From: Cenococcum geophilum 1.58
Lineage: Eukaryota; Ascomycota; Dothideomycetes; Gloniales; Gloniaceae
DNA: 64,000 nucleotides
NCBI GenBank assembly: GCA_001692895.1
Contig: KV748176.1
Span: forward strand, 2,480,001 to 2,544,000
Reading direction: 5' to 3'
The stretch's first letter is position 1. The number at the start of each line of letters is the position of its first letter. The position numbers and the translations under genes are program-made. This document shows, piece by piece, positions 1-10,480 of this stretch. The notes below the pieces were generated by a model that worked only from the letters and a program-made list of their open reading frames with translations, made no database searches and was not told the origin of the DNA.

Positions 1-391
1 AGAAAAGGTTTAAAGCTATTTACGAATATAAAAGAGGTTAGTGCTGTCTGCGGAAATTAAAATGGCATCTTAAGCGAATGTCATTAGTCCATCACCAAAA
101 TTGACTCCAAATTCAACACAGCATAGCGCAACAATGAAAAAGTATATAAGGATGCGGTTTTAAAAGTATGAAAGAGCAGCATTGAGAGTATTATACAGCA
201 AGTTTTATTCTATTGTTGTGCGCCTAAGTCGAGACGGGAATTCGCCAATGGTGATCACTCCTGCTACCTCATTTAGGACTGGGACGCATGCCAGGACCAT
301 CATAGGAGTTGCCTATATTATTCCACCTCTGAATGATTAAATGCTGAAAATATTTGATTGTTGGGAACACTGCTCGCGCTAGCAAAGGCAT
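1..391. other. Non-repetitive flank, no gene seen
   Basis: Balanced base composition without the TpA-rich RIP texture found further right. No convincing reading frame. It lies downstream of the secreted-protein gene and probably holds its 3' untranslated region. Confidence 0.4.
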
Positions 392-853
392 TTAACAAGT
401 AGCCCAATGACAATCCATCTTGCATGATAACGGTTGGTGTTGGTCGTTGCAAAACCTAGCGCATACATCCGCGGTGTAGGCCGAGGCAACAGCAATAGCT
501 TCAGGACAGGCCTCAATAACGAGACACGCGAGGGCGCAGACGCCCCAAGCTGTTGCTATGTCTATAGAAACATCGACAAGCCCAGTTTGGCAGTTAATAC
601 AAGCCTGGCACGTGATCGCATCACATGCAACTCCATCATACGCATTGGCTTTGTCCTGAGCTTCTTGGAGGGCAGCATCAATTTCTGGTTTGGCTCCATT
701 GTTAATTAATTGGATACGAATATCGTCGGGGCGACTGTTGCTTCGCTGAGCGGCCGCTGTAATATAATCGTCAGGGCTAATAAGGCCTATTACGGCCGTG
801 CTCACGCCAAACAGGAAACCGGCCATTGCGATGATAACTTTGCCGAATAGCAT
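392..853 (-). CDS. Small secreted cysteine-rich protein, effector-like
   Basis: Single open frame of 153 residues in non-RIP DNA. The N-terminus (MLFGKVIIAMAGFLFGVSTA) is a short basic start followed by a hydrophobic stretch, a typical secretion signal with likely cleavage near residue 20. The mature part holds twelve cysteines, an even number that suits disulfide pairing. They fall in an early run (CDAITCQACINCQTG, about residues 77-91), a middle helix-like part (GVCALACLVIEACPEA) and a tail ending in CKMDCHWATC. The codon before the ATG ends in AAA (AGCAAAATG), a good fungal start context, and the leader upstream is pyrimidine-rich. No intron is needed. I do not recognise a named family. 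Size, signal peptide and cysteine content fit secreted fungal proteins, including effector candidates, but function is inference. A 91-codon frame on the opposite strand is its shadow. Confidence 0.72.
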   Translation of the reverse strand: MLFGKVIIAMAGFLFGVSTAVIGLISPDDYITAAAQRSNSRPDDIRIQLINNGAKPEIDAALQEAQDKANAYDGVACDAITCQACINCQTGLVDVSIDIATAWGVCALACLVIEACPEAIAVASAYTADVCARFCNDQHQPLSCKMDCHWATC

Positions 854-1019
854 TTTGCTTTGTGTAAGAGATGGTGGGAAATATATTTTGAAGGGGTTTA
901 ATAAGTTTCAAAGCGGTTTAAAGAGTGGGCAGTGATGCTAAGCAATTAACATCCATATGGACGTTGATTCCCTGTTAGAAGTAGAAGCTTAAGGAGAAGC
1001 TTAATGGGTTACTATCTAG
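854..1019 (-). promoter_or_regulatory. Probable promoter and leader of the secreted protein gene
   Basis: Read on the minus strand, the DNA just before the ATG is a C/T/A-rich leader with an AT-rich TATA-like patch (AAAATATATTT) near 877-887. Fungal promoters are poorly conserved, so this is a positional call only. Confidence 0.3.
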
Positions 1020-1269
1020 GTGCGAGGAAGATTATATACATCGCCACTGGGAGTTCATCCGGACCACCTTGATTACAATTTAAACCACCTGGCTAAGGCG
1101 CTACCCGGCAAAATTAATAACGCCTTGGCCCCCTTGCTTTGGCTAGGTACTTCGGCCACCTACTTTTTTGAAAACGGAATCTTAAATTTGGTGGCTTCAG
1201 GAGACACACGGGGGTCCTTAGTTTTTCCCTATTGGACCCATGATCCACAGCTAGTCCCGCGTTATTTAC

Positions 1270-2060
1270 ACCACCTCGGCGCATCTCGTTGTAAGTGCGT
1301 GTCGATTAAGCCTTCCACTAGGCGATACTTAAAGAATAAGCCTCCGCCTAAAGGCCTTATAATATATTCCTCCCGTTCCGTTCGGAGCCTTAAAGCCAGC
1401 TCTTCCTTACTCTCTACCGAAGGCTTATATATTAAAGTCTCTGGCGATTAAGGCCTCTTAGTATACGGCTAGCTTCGCAATATAGGGGGAGCCGCGCCCA
1501 TACGCCGCGGAGCTCTCATTATATTCTATTCTGGCGGTTGATAAAAGTGTTAAATTTCCTTATTATCGTGCTCTTTAGCAGCCACCAGATCGTTTAGGAT
1601 CTTATTAAGCTCGCCTACAGTAAAATAGGCAGCCCGTTATAATATATGCGGAATACTATAGTTAAGCTGCATATTAAGTTGGCTACTATATATAGGTAGA
1701 AGATTCACGACCGTACTTATACTCAAGCTCTGTATATAAGGAGGTAGACAACCAATCGCTAAGAGAGGCTATACTGGTGACAATTAAAATCGCTATATAG
1801 GTGGCTGAGTAGAGGGACTACCTACAGAGGTAGGAGCAGGGCGTTTGGAGCTTATATTAATTAGAGAAAGAGGGCTTATATCACCACGATCTAGAACAGA
1901 TTTTACGACTTTTAGTAAGGGAGAGAAGTTTACAATGGCCTCAAAATCGAGCTCCGATTTAATGTGGGCCGTGTGGCACGTACTACATCCCTTTCTGCTA
2001 GCTTTATATACTAATTTAGCTGCAGGTAAAGCGAAATTAGGTATATGTCGCGCGCGCATA
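1270..2060 (-). pseudogene. Decayed coding sequence of unknown family
   Basis: The minus strand holds several open stretches in a row. They include an 88-codon piece (1793-2059) with the motif GCSTCHTAHIKSELDFEA, a lysine/glutamate-rich piece near 1560-1690 (ELNKILNDLVAAKEHDNKEI) and a 59-codon piece near 1270-1450 (KEELALRLRTEREEYIIRPL). They are separated by stops of the type RIP creates. The plus strand has a 143-codon open frame over 1020-1451 that I also do not recognise. I favour the minus strand because its pieces look compositionally like protein, but this is weak. A decayed host gene or part of a mobile element are both possible. Confidence 0.3.
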
Positions 2061-2274
2061 TATATAAAGGGAGGGGGGACACTAAAACTGTTACAGGCTG
2101 TAGGCTAAGTAGATTACTTTTACTAAGTAAATTAAGGTATTATCCTCTATAAGAATAGGCTAGTAATATAGTATCTGCTATAATTCCTATATAAAAGCCT
2201 TAATATTAAGGTGTATATATATACAATATACGTTGCTATTTATTATCTTCTTTATATAGCTAATATAAGGGATA

Positions 2275-2500
2275 TTATTGCGGACACCTTAGGTTACCCT
2301 TAGGACAACCCCCGGACGCCCCTTAAATAGTCGCCAGTTATATACCGGAGGCATATACCTGTAGTATATAGTCTCCACAATTCTAGAGGTCTAACCTTCT
2401 TAAGGATTTATCTCTCTTACTAATCTATTTTATTTCTACAATTATACCTTATAGCCCCCTATTTATAAAGTCCCCTTATATCTAAATTCTTCCTACTTTA
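2275..2500 (+). repeat. LTR-like block, possible left LTR of gypsy A
   Basis: A GC-richer block (ggacaccttaggttaccc and following) in AT-rich DNA, then pyrimidine-rich sequence ending in AT-rich text. Its plan resembles the LTR of gypsy F at 37857 (a GC-rich core, then a C/T-rich tail). I could not find a partner copy to the right of gypsy A, so ends and identity are uncertain. Confidence 0.25.
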
Positions 2501-5500
2501 TTTAAAAGGGCAGCTAGCTAAAAACTAGATTATTTATTTATATTTTTATTTATACCTACTATTTTCTTTTAAAAATCTCGCGATAACCTAAATAGAAACT
2601 CTATAAATACCTTATAGAAAGCCGTTGCATTAAGGTAAAAAGGTCCCTTTAATAGTAAGAGATTATAATAATATAAACCTCTAGGTAAGACGGCTAAATA
2701 AGCCTTAATACTTAGATGCTTTAGGAGCTTAAAGACTCTTATATACCTATAGTTACCGCTAAAAAAACATAAATACCCTTTATAATGGTTATAACGCTAC
2801 TAAAAAGTAACTAGAGCCCCTTTAGCCCTACTTAGGCTAATTAGAAAATTAAGCGCTAGAGGTAACTTTAAGATTTTCTTCTAAGCTAGAAATGCTAGAG
2901 AAATATACTAATATATTTAACTAAGGACTTAACTAGAACTGTAAGAGTATATATATTAGATCCCGCCGCGCTTACAAACAAGTTCGCAAGCACTCCGTGT
3001 CTTTTTGGCTATATGGCGACGTTGGGGCGGGAAATGTTACAAGAACCCTCCTAGAAGACTACCGGCCTATAATTAGTATAGTAGTAGTATATAAACTACT
3101 TATAAGCTAAGCGGGCTTACCCCTTTAGGTAATCTAACCTAACTACTAACTTAAGACCTAAGCCTTGTTAGGATATCTATATTAGCTACTAGTATTAATA
3201 TTACCTCTATAGCTAGAGCTTCTCTAAGGCTAAGGCCAAAAAGTTAAGAGCCTTAAACTAATTATCTTTAAGATAAATATTAAGAAGCTATTATAAGGCT
3301 CTTAAAAGCTATATAGGAAAGAGCTACTAATAAATATATTAGAAACCTTTAGGGGTGGGTTTAGACCTAGTAAAGCTTAATCTAAGCTAAATAAAATCTT
3401 TTATAACCTAGTTAAGGCTAAGGACTTTTTAAAAGCTACCTAGTATTTACCTAAAAAGGTATAGAAGACTTAAAGATGTATTTATACTATAAATAGAAAA
3501 AGGATATAGACTAACTAGCTAAGGCCTTTAATAGTTTAGAACTTCGCTATAAACTTAACGCCTAATAGCTAGGCGATTGGGTTTATAAGGTAGATAACTT
3601 TTTTAAGATATTAATAATATAAGATAATACTAAAGAGCGAATATACTGGATTATTAGTAAGATTAAAAACTAATTACTAAACTAAATTGCACTTAATTAG
3701 CTTAATAAAGAGTAAATTACTATATAGCTATAGCTATAACCCTTTTCAAAGAAATAAACTTAAGATCTATATATTATATAATATAATAATATAAAGCTAT
3801 TTTAGAATAGGATATAGCTTAACTGCTATAACTTCCGCTAGTTTATAAACTTTATAGAAACTTACACTTAATAGATAAATCTAGAGCCCTTTAAAAATAA
3901 GGACAGTAGTATCTATAAAAAGACGAAAATTAGGTTTATTTAGGCTAAAATTAAGCTAGTAATTTATAATAAAATAAGCGTATAGGAGCCCTATTATAGA
4001 TTACTATATATACGGATTTTAAATAAGCGGTTTTAAAAGCTAAAGATATAATAAGGAACTAGACCTCTTTTAGTAGAAAGTTAGGGTATTACTAAAAATA
4101 TAGGCACTTTAATAGTAATATAGGGCAGACCTAACCTTTAAAGAAGCCGTTTTTAAAGAGAACTTTAAAAGGGTTAAAGTTAGGGGCCTTAAATAATAGG
4201 AAAGACTCCTAGGGCTAATTTAATACCCATTTAGCACCTTTACGGAAATACTTTAAAAAGTAAAAAAAAAACTCTTATTAGAAAAAGAAGTAGGGTAATA
4301 ACCGTACTAATAATTTTAAAAAAAAGCCCTAGTCGTGGACCTTTTCTAGCTATAACTAGGGTAAGATATAGAAGGAGATATTCTCTATATTACTATTAAG
4401 CTAAAAACGGTACTCCCTATAGGCGAGGTATATTAATTCTAAGCAATATATAATAGCGGCACTAAAATTAATCTTATATAATATAATTTAGTAAAAGAGT
4501 ATAAATTTATCCTATTATAAGCTTTCTAGATAAGTATTAGATTAAACTATATAGTACCTATAAGCTTAGAGTATTAGTAGCCGATATATATAACTGTATT
4601 AAGGTAGTTAGCTTATAACCCTTTTAGGCGGCTAACTTTATAGGTTATAATTTTATTCTTAAATACTCTTAGCTTATAAAAGTAGATTTTAAAATATACT
4701 TTAAGATAGAAGCCTTTAAATAGTAGAATAATAAAGAATTAAAAGGGCGTATATTACTAATAAGCTTAAAAGATATCCTAGAGGATATAGCTCTAGGTAA
4801 AATAGTATGCGCTCTATATCTAAAGGAGTATTAAATTTAACCCCTATTTTATAGTAAAATAGGTATAGAGCCTAGTATAGATAATAACCCCTTTATAATA
4901 GAGACCCTATAGGGAACAGCTAAATAGGTTATAGAGATATTATAGGGAGATAGCGATCTTAAAGATCTTATAAGATACTTTAACTGCTACGGGTTACTCT
5001 AGCTTAAATAACACGTAAAGAGTATACTTTAATACCTTAAATATTGCGTTAAAGAATTCCCTACCCTTTACTAGCTACTATATACAATAGTTTAATGTAT
5101 AGTAGTAACTATATATAAGTAACTACTATAGCGTATAATACTACCTATAAGTATTTTAAGAGAGCTTTAGGACCTACTTAATAATAATATAGAGGATAAA
5201 TATAACTCTAATTTATTAAATATTCTATTAAGCTTAAGGGGCTTACTAAGGGTATTTTTAGGTAGATAAGCTAAAGTCCTACTATAAAACTTAGAATATA
5301 ATTATATAATTAATTTAAAAGAAGGTAAATAACTACTAAACCTTTTTATCTATAACCTCTCTTATAAAGAGCTTAAAATTCTATAAAAGTACCTTAATAG
5401 GTTACTAAAAGGGGGTAAATTTAGCCTAGTAAGTTACTAGCAGGCGCGCTAATCCTTTTTATCCTAAAATTAAATAGAATTATAAGGCTATACGTAAACT

Positions 5501-6461
5501 ATCGCGGTTTTAATAAGATTATAATTAAGAACTATTACCTACTACTACTAGTTAGTAAAATGTTAGATGAACTATTTAGGGTAAAGATCTTTATAAAGCT
5601 AGATCTATAAGACGCCTATTATAGGCTCCGTATTAAAAAAGGGGATAAATAGAAACCGCTTTTATGATCTAGTACAGCTACTTTAAGTATTTAATAATGC
5701 CTTTTAGGCTAGCTAATACGCCTATAATATTCTAATTATATATATATAAAGGGCCTTAGGGGGACTAGTTAACTATATCCTAATCTACTTAAAAGATAAG
5801 GATTAGTATAAGTAATATATCCGCGAAGTACTAGAACGTTTAAATAATTAGGGCCTCTATACTAAGGCATTAAATTATATCTTTAATATTAAGCAGATTG
5901 AGTTTCTAGACTATATTATAATACCTATAGGTATAGTTATAGAACTAGTACGAGTATAAATAATTTAAAAGTAGCCAGAGCTAGAGAGCTACTAAAATAT
6001 TTAAGTATTTCTAGGCTTTACTAATTTCTATAAGCGCTTTATTTATAACTACTTAGATATTACCTAATACCTATTTAACTATATTATAAAAGCTTTTAAA
6101 ACCTAGGCTAAAAAGTAAAAGGCTTAAAAGCGGAAAGGAAGAAAACTAAGAAGGGACTAACTAAATAGTATAAATTATAGTTATAGCCTAGAAAGGTTTA
6201 GGAAGCCTTTTAGAAACTATATATAAAGTATATAAAAGCTTTATTACTACGGCATTTTAACCTAAATTAGCTATTAATAATGGTTACTAATATATTAAAT
6301 TTTGCCCTTATTAGTATCCTACTATAACCTAATAGGCATTTAGATGCTACCTAGCTTTACTAAAAACTAATAATATCCTATTATAGAAAATTCCAGGGGC
6401 CTAAAGTTAAGTATTATACCTACGATAAGAAACTGCTAGCTATAGTTAACTACTTTAAATA
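2501..6461 (+). mobile_element. Ty3/gypsy chromovirus A, first piece (gag to RNase H)
   Basis: RIP-broken fossil with many breaks. It reads gag-like sequence, a zinc-knuckle-like patch near 4.1-4.3 kb, a protease-like patch near 4.43 kb, a reverse transcriptase around 5.42-5.96 kb (FIKLDL and FKYL..MPF motifs) and the start of RNase H from about 6.23 kb. The piece stops at 6461 inside RNase H, where copia C has inserted. The continuation lies at 18699. Gypsy F is a relative: the stretches near 18830 and 41580 are closely similar. As the host of two later insertions, A is the oldest element of this nest. Confidence 0.75.
2961..3032. repeat. 72-bp GC-rich block with short terminal inverted repeats
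   Basis: Starts TCCCGCC and ends GGCGGGA, a perfect 7-bp inverted pair, and is GC-rich and apparently free of RIP inside otherwise RIP-mutated DNA. It may be a tiny MITE or a chance remnant. No clear target duplication was seen. Confidence 0.2.
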
Positions 6462-6625
6462 TGTTGGGAATAAAGGCAAGCGGTCGTCACGTGTCGCCGC
6501 GGCACTAGCGTGGTAAGGAACCTTAAGTTCCTTACCCTCCCCCTTTCTTCTTAGAACAGAATAAGCTTTACAACTATCATACTACCTACATTTATAGATA
6601 CGTGATATTACCTTGTGATCCAACA
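6462..6625 (+). repeat. Left LTR of copia C
   Basis: 164 bp, TGTTGG...CCAACA, preceded by target duplication AAATA. It differs from the right copy at six positions by eye, all transitions. Confidence 0.92.
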
Positions 6626-7476
6626 CTGATTAGTGGTTAACTTTACAGTTATACTATAAAACAGCTAGGTATTTACCAAGAAGAGATAAGCCACTATACC
6701 AGTGCTACTCGTGCTAAGGGAAGCTATTTTTTAAGGTTAGAACTAGTCCTAAACCTTAAATAGAACTCTTCCACGAATCCAAGGATTTAAAGGCCAGAAC
6801 TAGTCCTAAGCCTTCCCCAGATTACAGATTCTTACGTCTATTACGCAGAACAACACGCTTTATAAGTCTTCGCGATTTAAGGCCAGAACTAGTCCTAAGC
6901 CCCATAATCGCAAATATACGTCTAAACGCGTACCAAACGACAAACGCGTACTAAACGATAAATACACATCACAAACGCGTACCAAACGACAATCCCTACA
7001 CCAATAACACTTCCCTCCCTCCGAAAACATGGCTACGCCTACCTTAAATAACTAGAAAGACTCCTTACTACTAGGGGTAGCTACGTACGCGAAACTTATT
7101 AACGAAATTAGGACGAATTTACTATTAATATAATAACTTATACCGCAAAACAAGTTAACGGCTTTCTCCTATACCGTATTCTATTTTACCGAAGTAGATA
7201 CTACGCCAATTCACAGCTGTGGGAATATTTTAGGGAGGATTTTATAGGATGGACTGCCAACACTTAGGCACTTGGTAATATTTATATTATTTAAGATTTT
7301 CGAGACTTCCTTTAGAAGAAAGGAGTATTTGTCCCTATAGATGGGGGTAATATTGGAAACAATATTCAGAAGTAAGTTCTTAACGCAAAAAAAAAACACA
7401 AATAGACTCTACAAGAGATTGAGCACCAAAAGAAGTTTAACTTTTAAGGGAATCCTAATAACGGACAGCTATAAGC

Positions 7477-7810
7477 ACCACTATAGATAACCTCAGGCTA
7501 TCAAATACCTTAAATTCCTTAAGCTGCCGTATCTTAACCCGTGCCTTAAGCTCCGCAACAAGCTCCGTAATAAGCTCCGAAGCAACCTCTACAGCAACTA
7601 CAACCTCCGCAGCAATATCCGCAACAACCTCCGCAGCAATCTCCGCAGCAACCACTATAGATAACCTTAGGCTATTAAACACCTCAAGTGCCTTAAGCTG
7701 CCGTATCTCAACCTGTGCCTCAAGCTCCGTAACAACCTCCGCAGCAATATCCGCAGTAACCTCCGCGGCAACATCCGCAGTAACCTCCGCAATAACCCCC
7801 GCAACGTAAG
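7477..7810 (+). repeat. Tandem duplication and minisatellite in the gag region of copia C
   Basis: Two copies of a block beginning accactatagataacct lie 174 bp apart (7477 and 7651). Each is followed by imperfect runs of the 12-15 bp motif agctccgcaacaacctccgc. 174 bp is 58 codons, so the duplication keeps frame. It would have coded a low-complexity stretch in gag. Confidence 0.7.
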
Positions 7811-9123
7811 CAAGCGCAAGATCCCCTTGCTTTAAGATCTAATAACCTCTAAACCCTGCCACAGCAAGATTAGGAGAAGAAGTTCAGCGGGGAATTAGAA
7901 TACGGCAGAGGGTACGATTAACGTCAACCATAAAGCAATTATAGAGGTCCTTGTGGAGGTTCATTTCGGAACAACTGTTAGAAGAAGTGCTACATTTATA
8001 AGAAGCCAAATTGCTAGTTAAATAGACACTCTCTTAATAAGTAAAAGGAGGCATATAATAAGTTCCGACAGAGTGTAAGAAACGTCAGAAATTATAAGGT
8101 TACTACGGCTTACTTCTAAAGCTTTTTAGTCTAATATAAAGGCATAGAAGACCTTAAGGATAAGGTTAATGAGGCCGAACAGCTCCTTATAGATATAGAC
8201 ATTGAGGACTACTCTCCCAACTAATACTTTACTAAGTATAGTAAGGTAAATAGCATATAAACCGTCGCTATCCTTAATAACCAATCTACATTCCATTCTG
8301 TTATAAAGTTAGATATCTTTAATAAGCTAAAGAAAAGTTCCGCGTTCTCCTTTAATAATAGATACTTGGCGAACGTCTTCTATAGTATTATACCAAATAC
8401 TAGAGCCGCAGGAGTATCTATAGTAGGAGAACCTTAAGTTCGAGCTTTTTAGTAGCTTAATAGCTCTGTTTAAATTAACCAATTAACGGCAGGCCAATAT
8501 ATAATTCGCTTTAGTAAGGGTACTATAATCTCTCTCGGCACAATTAAAGTCTAAACCCTATTAGGATGTATTACCTTCTATATTATTCCCGCGAATACCC
8601 TATTCCTATTCTATATCCAAAATATAGATAAATTAGGCGTTAAGCTTAATAACCTTAAGAATATACTTATTTAGGGAGATAATCGGGTGCCCGTTATACG
8701 CAAGTAGGGTTACCCTTAGTTACTCCTCTAATAACTAGAAAGGAGCGTTGCTTAAAGTTACTTAACTAAGTTAGAGCTATATTAACTATACCGTCATTTT
8801 AGCCACCCATTTATTTACTAACTGCTTAGGGTTCTTTAGCGAGTAGGTTATAAAGTTAAGGTTAAGGTAATTAAGTATCTTATAAAGTACTGCTATTACT
8901 ACTAAATAAACTAGAAGTCCCCTAGCCGATTTAAGTTCACCCTTAAAGATAACTATAACTTTAACTTCTATATTATTATTAATATTATATATCTTAACGG
9001 CAAGCCAGTCCTCTAAGCTGTTAACTTATTAACCTTCTTCTAAGCCGCACGTTTCTTAAGGGATATATTAGATAGAAACGCATAGGATATCCTTTAGTTA
9101 TACTAAATTAATATCTACCTAGG

Positions 9124-9326
9124 TGTTAGGACGCCAAGGTCCTTAGGGCATGTAGTAATGTAACAACAGTAGCGGGATATAAAGAGTATCTGGTTCTTAA
9201 TGAAGTAGAACTATAGAACTGAATTCTGCTGTTCTTTGATGCGGGGCGACTACGTTTTGTAGGCGCCTCGCCTGCGCTTCGCCTGCGCTAAGCTAGTTAC
9301 GGCCAGTGCGTCTCTATAGCCTAACA
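9124..9326 (-). repeat. 3' LTR of gypsy B
   Basis: 203 bp, TGTTAGG...CCTAACA. The outer flank CTAGG matches the flank beyond the other LTR. Confidence 0.92.
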
Positions 9327-9779
9327 ATTGCCCCCCCCCTTCTTAAGCGGCTGTCCTTAGCCGACGCTATTATACAATAGGAGTGCTATTATTGCCCTTC
9401 TCTAAATAAAAAGTTTTTAACAAATTTAAGTGAATTAGATAATATAACGATAGGATAATGTAATAATAGGATAATGTAACAATAGGACCTTATAGAGATC
9501 TATAAAGGTAGGAGTTCCTACTAAGGTAGGACACTAGATTTCCCTTCTTATTTAATTTTAATTCGTTTAGCCTGCGACTTGCCGTCTTCTTACCTTCTAA
9601 TTAATTATAAATTGTAAGCGTAGCGCCGCCGGTCTGCCTGTTGGCGAGCCTTCCGTAAGTATTCTTTATACTAGCTTATAGCTGTCGCTAACCCTACTAG
9701 ACGCCGTCTAAGCTTCCTTGTCGCTTATAAGGTGCTCCCCTAGCCTTGCTTAAACTAATTTGCCTCCACTGCGCCAAGC

Positions 9780-10480
9780 GCATAGCCACTGCTGGGTGGG
9801 CCACCTACGGCAAGCAGGCTAACCGCAATTATAGGTACTGCCGACGACTAAATAAATTGTGCCAACTAGTAAGTCTAAGTGCGTTAGTTTAGGTTCTGAT
9901 AGCTAATAGACTAGGTCCCTAAGGCCTTTTATAGCCGCCTGAATAAGCTGCTCGCCCTTATTAACAGGGCTAAGTGCCGGCGGGTTACTAGCGGAGACAC
10001 GGCTGACCTTAATGCTCGCGTTGCTGCCGTCTAGAAGTCCTTTATAAAGGATATTAAGGCCTTAGTATGCACTGGCGCTAAGCACGGTCTCCGCTAGCGC
10101 CTAAAGGGCGAAGACTTTCCCTTACTCTAAGTGCAGGAATTATAGACTATCCGTCGTACTCTTGAAGGAATTCTTAACGTAATGCGCGCTTTAGTACGTG
10201 TTATAGCATAGGTGTTTCGCCGTTATAGCGTATGCTAATAGTACTTGTAGGCCAATATGCCTCCCATTATAAGGGATAAGGAGGAGGATAAGGGTGAGGA
10301 GGATAAGGAGGAGGGTGAGGAGGATGAGGAGGAGGGAGAGGAGGAGGAGGATAAGGGGGGAGAGGAGGAGGAAGAGGAAGGAGGGGAGGAGAGGGAGGAT
10401 TTATTGGAGCTGTAGAGTATCTGTATTTCTATTAGCGTACTCCCGTTACTCCGCTGTCGTTCCGTTATTACCCCATTAAT
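9780..10480 (+). other. Antisense coding-like stretch in the 3' region of gypsy B
   Basis: Opposite to the element's own genes, this region shows protein-like text on the plus strand: basic/leucine-rich stretches, then a long glutamate-rich acidic tail from the purine tract at 10.27-10.4 kb. It is broken by RIP-type changes. Antisense accessory frames downstream of pol are known in some LTR retrotransposons, but I do not recognise this protein. The tail alone could be a by-product of the purine repeat. Confidence 0.4.
10274..10400 (+). repeat. Homopurine (GGA/GAG-rich) tract
   Basis: About 125 bp of almost pure A/G made of irregular gaggag units with a few T. Such tracts can form triplexes and are prone to slippage. 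It lies in the 3' region of gypsy B. Confidence 0.85.

Noticed and set aside
434-709. 91-codon plus-strand frame
   Set aside because: Antisense shadow of the secreted cysteine-rich protein, with no signal or family character of its own.
7455-7682. 75-codon Val/Ala-rich minus-strand frame
   Set aside because: Opposite-strand reading of the gag minisatellite of copia C.
10294-10479. Arg/Met-rich 61-codon frame
   Set aside because: Frame-shifted reading of the homopurine tract in gypsy B.
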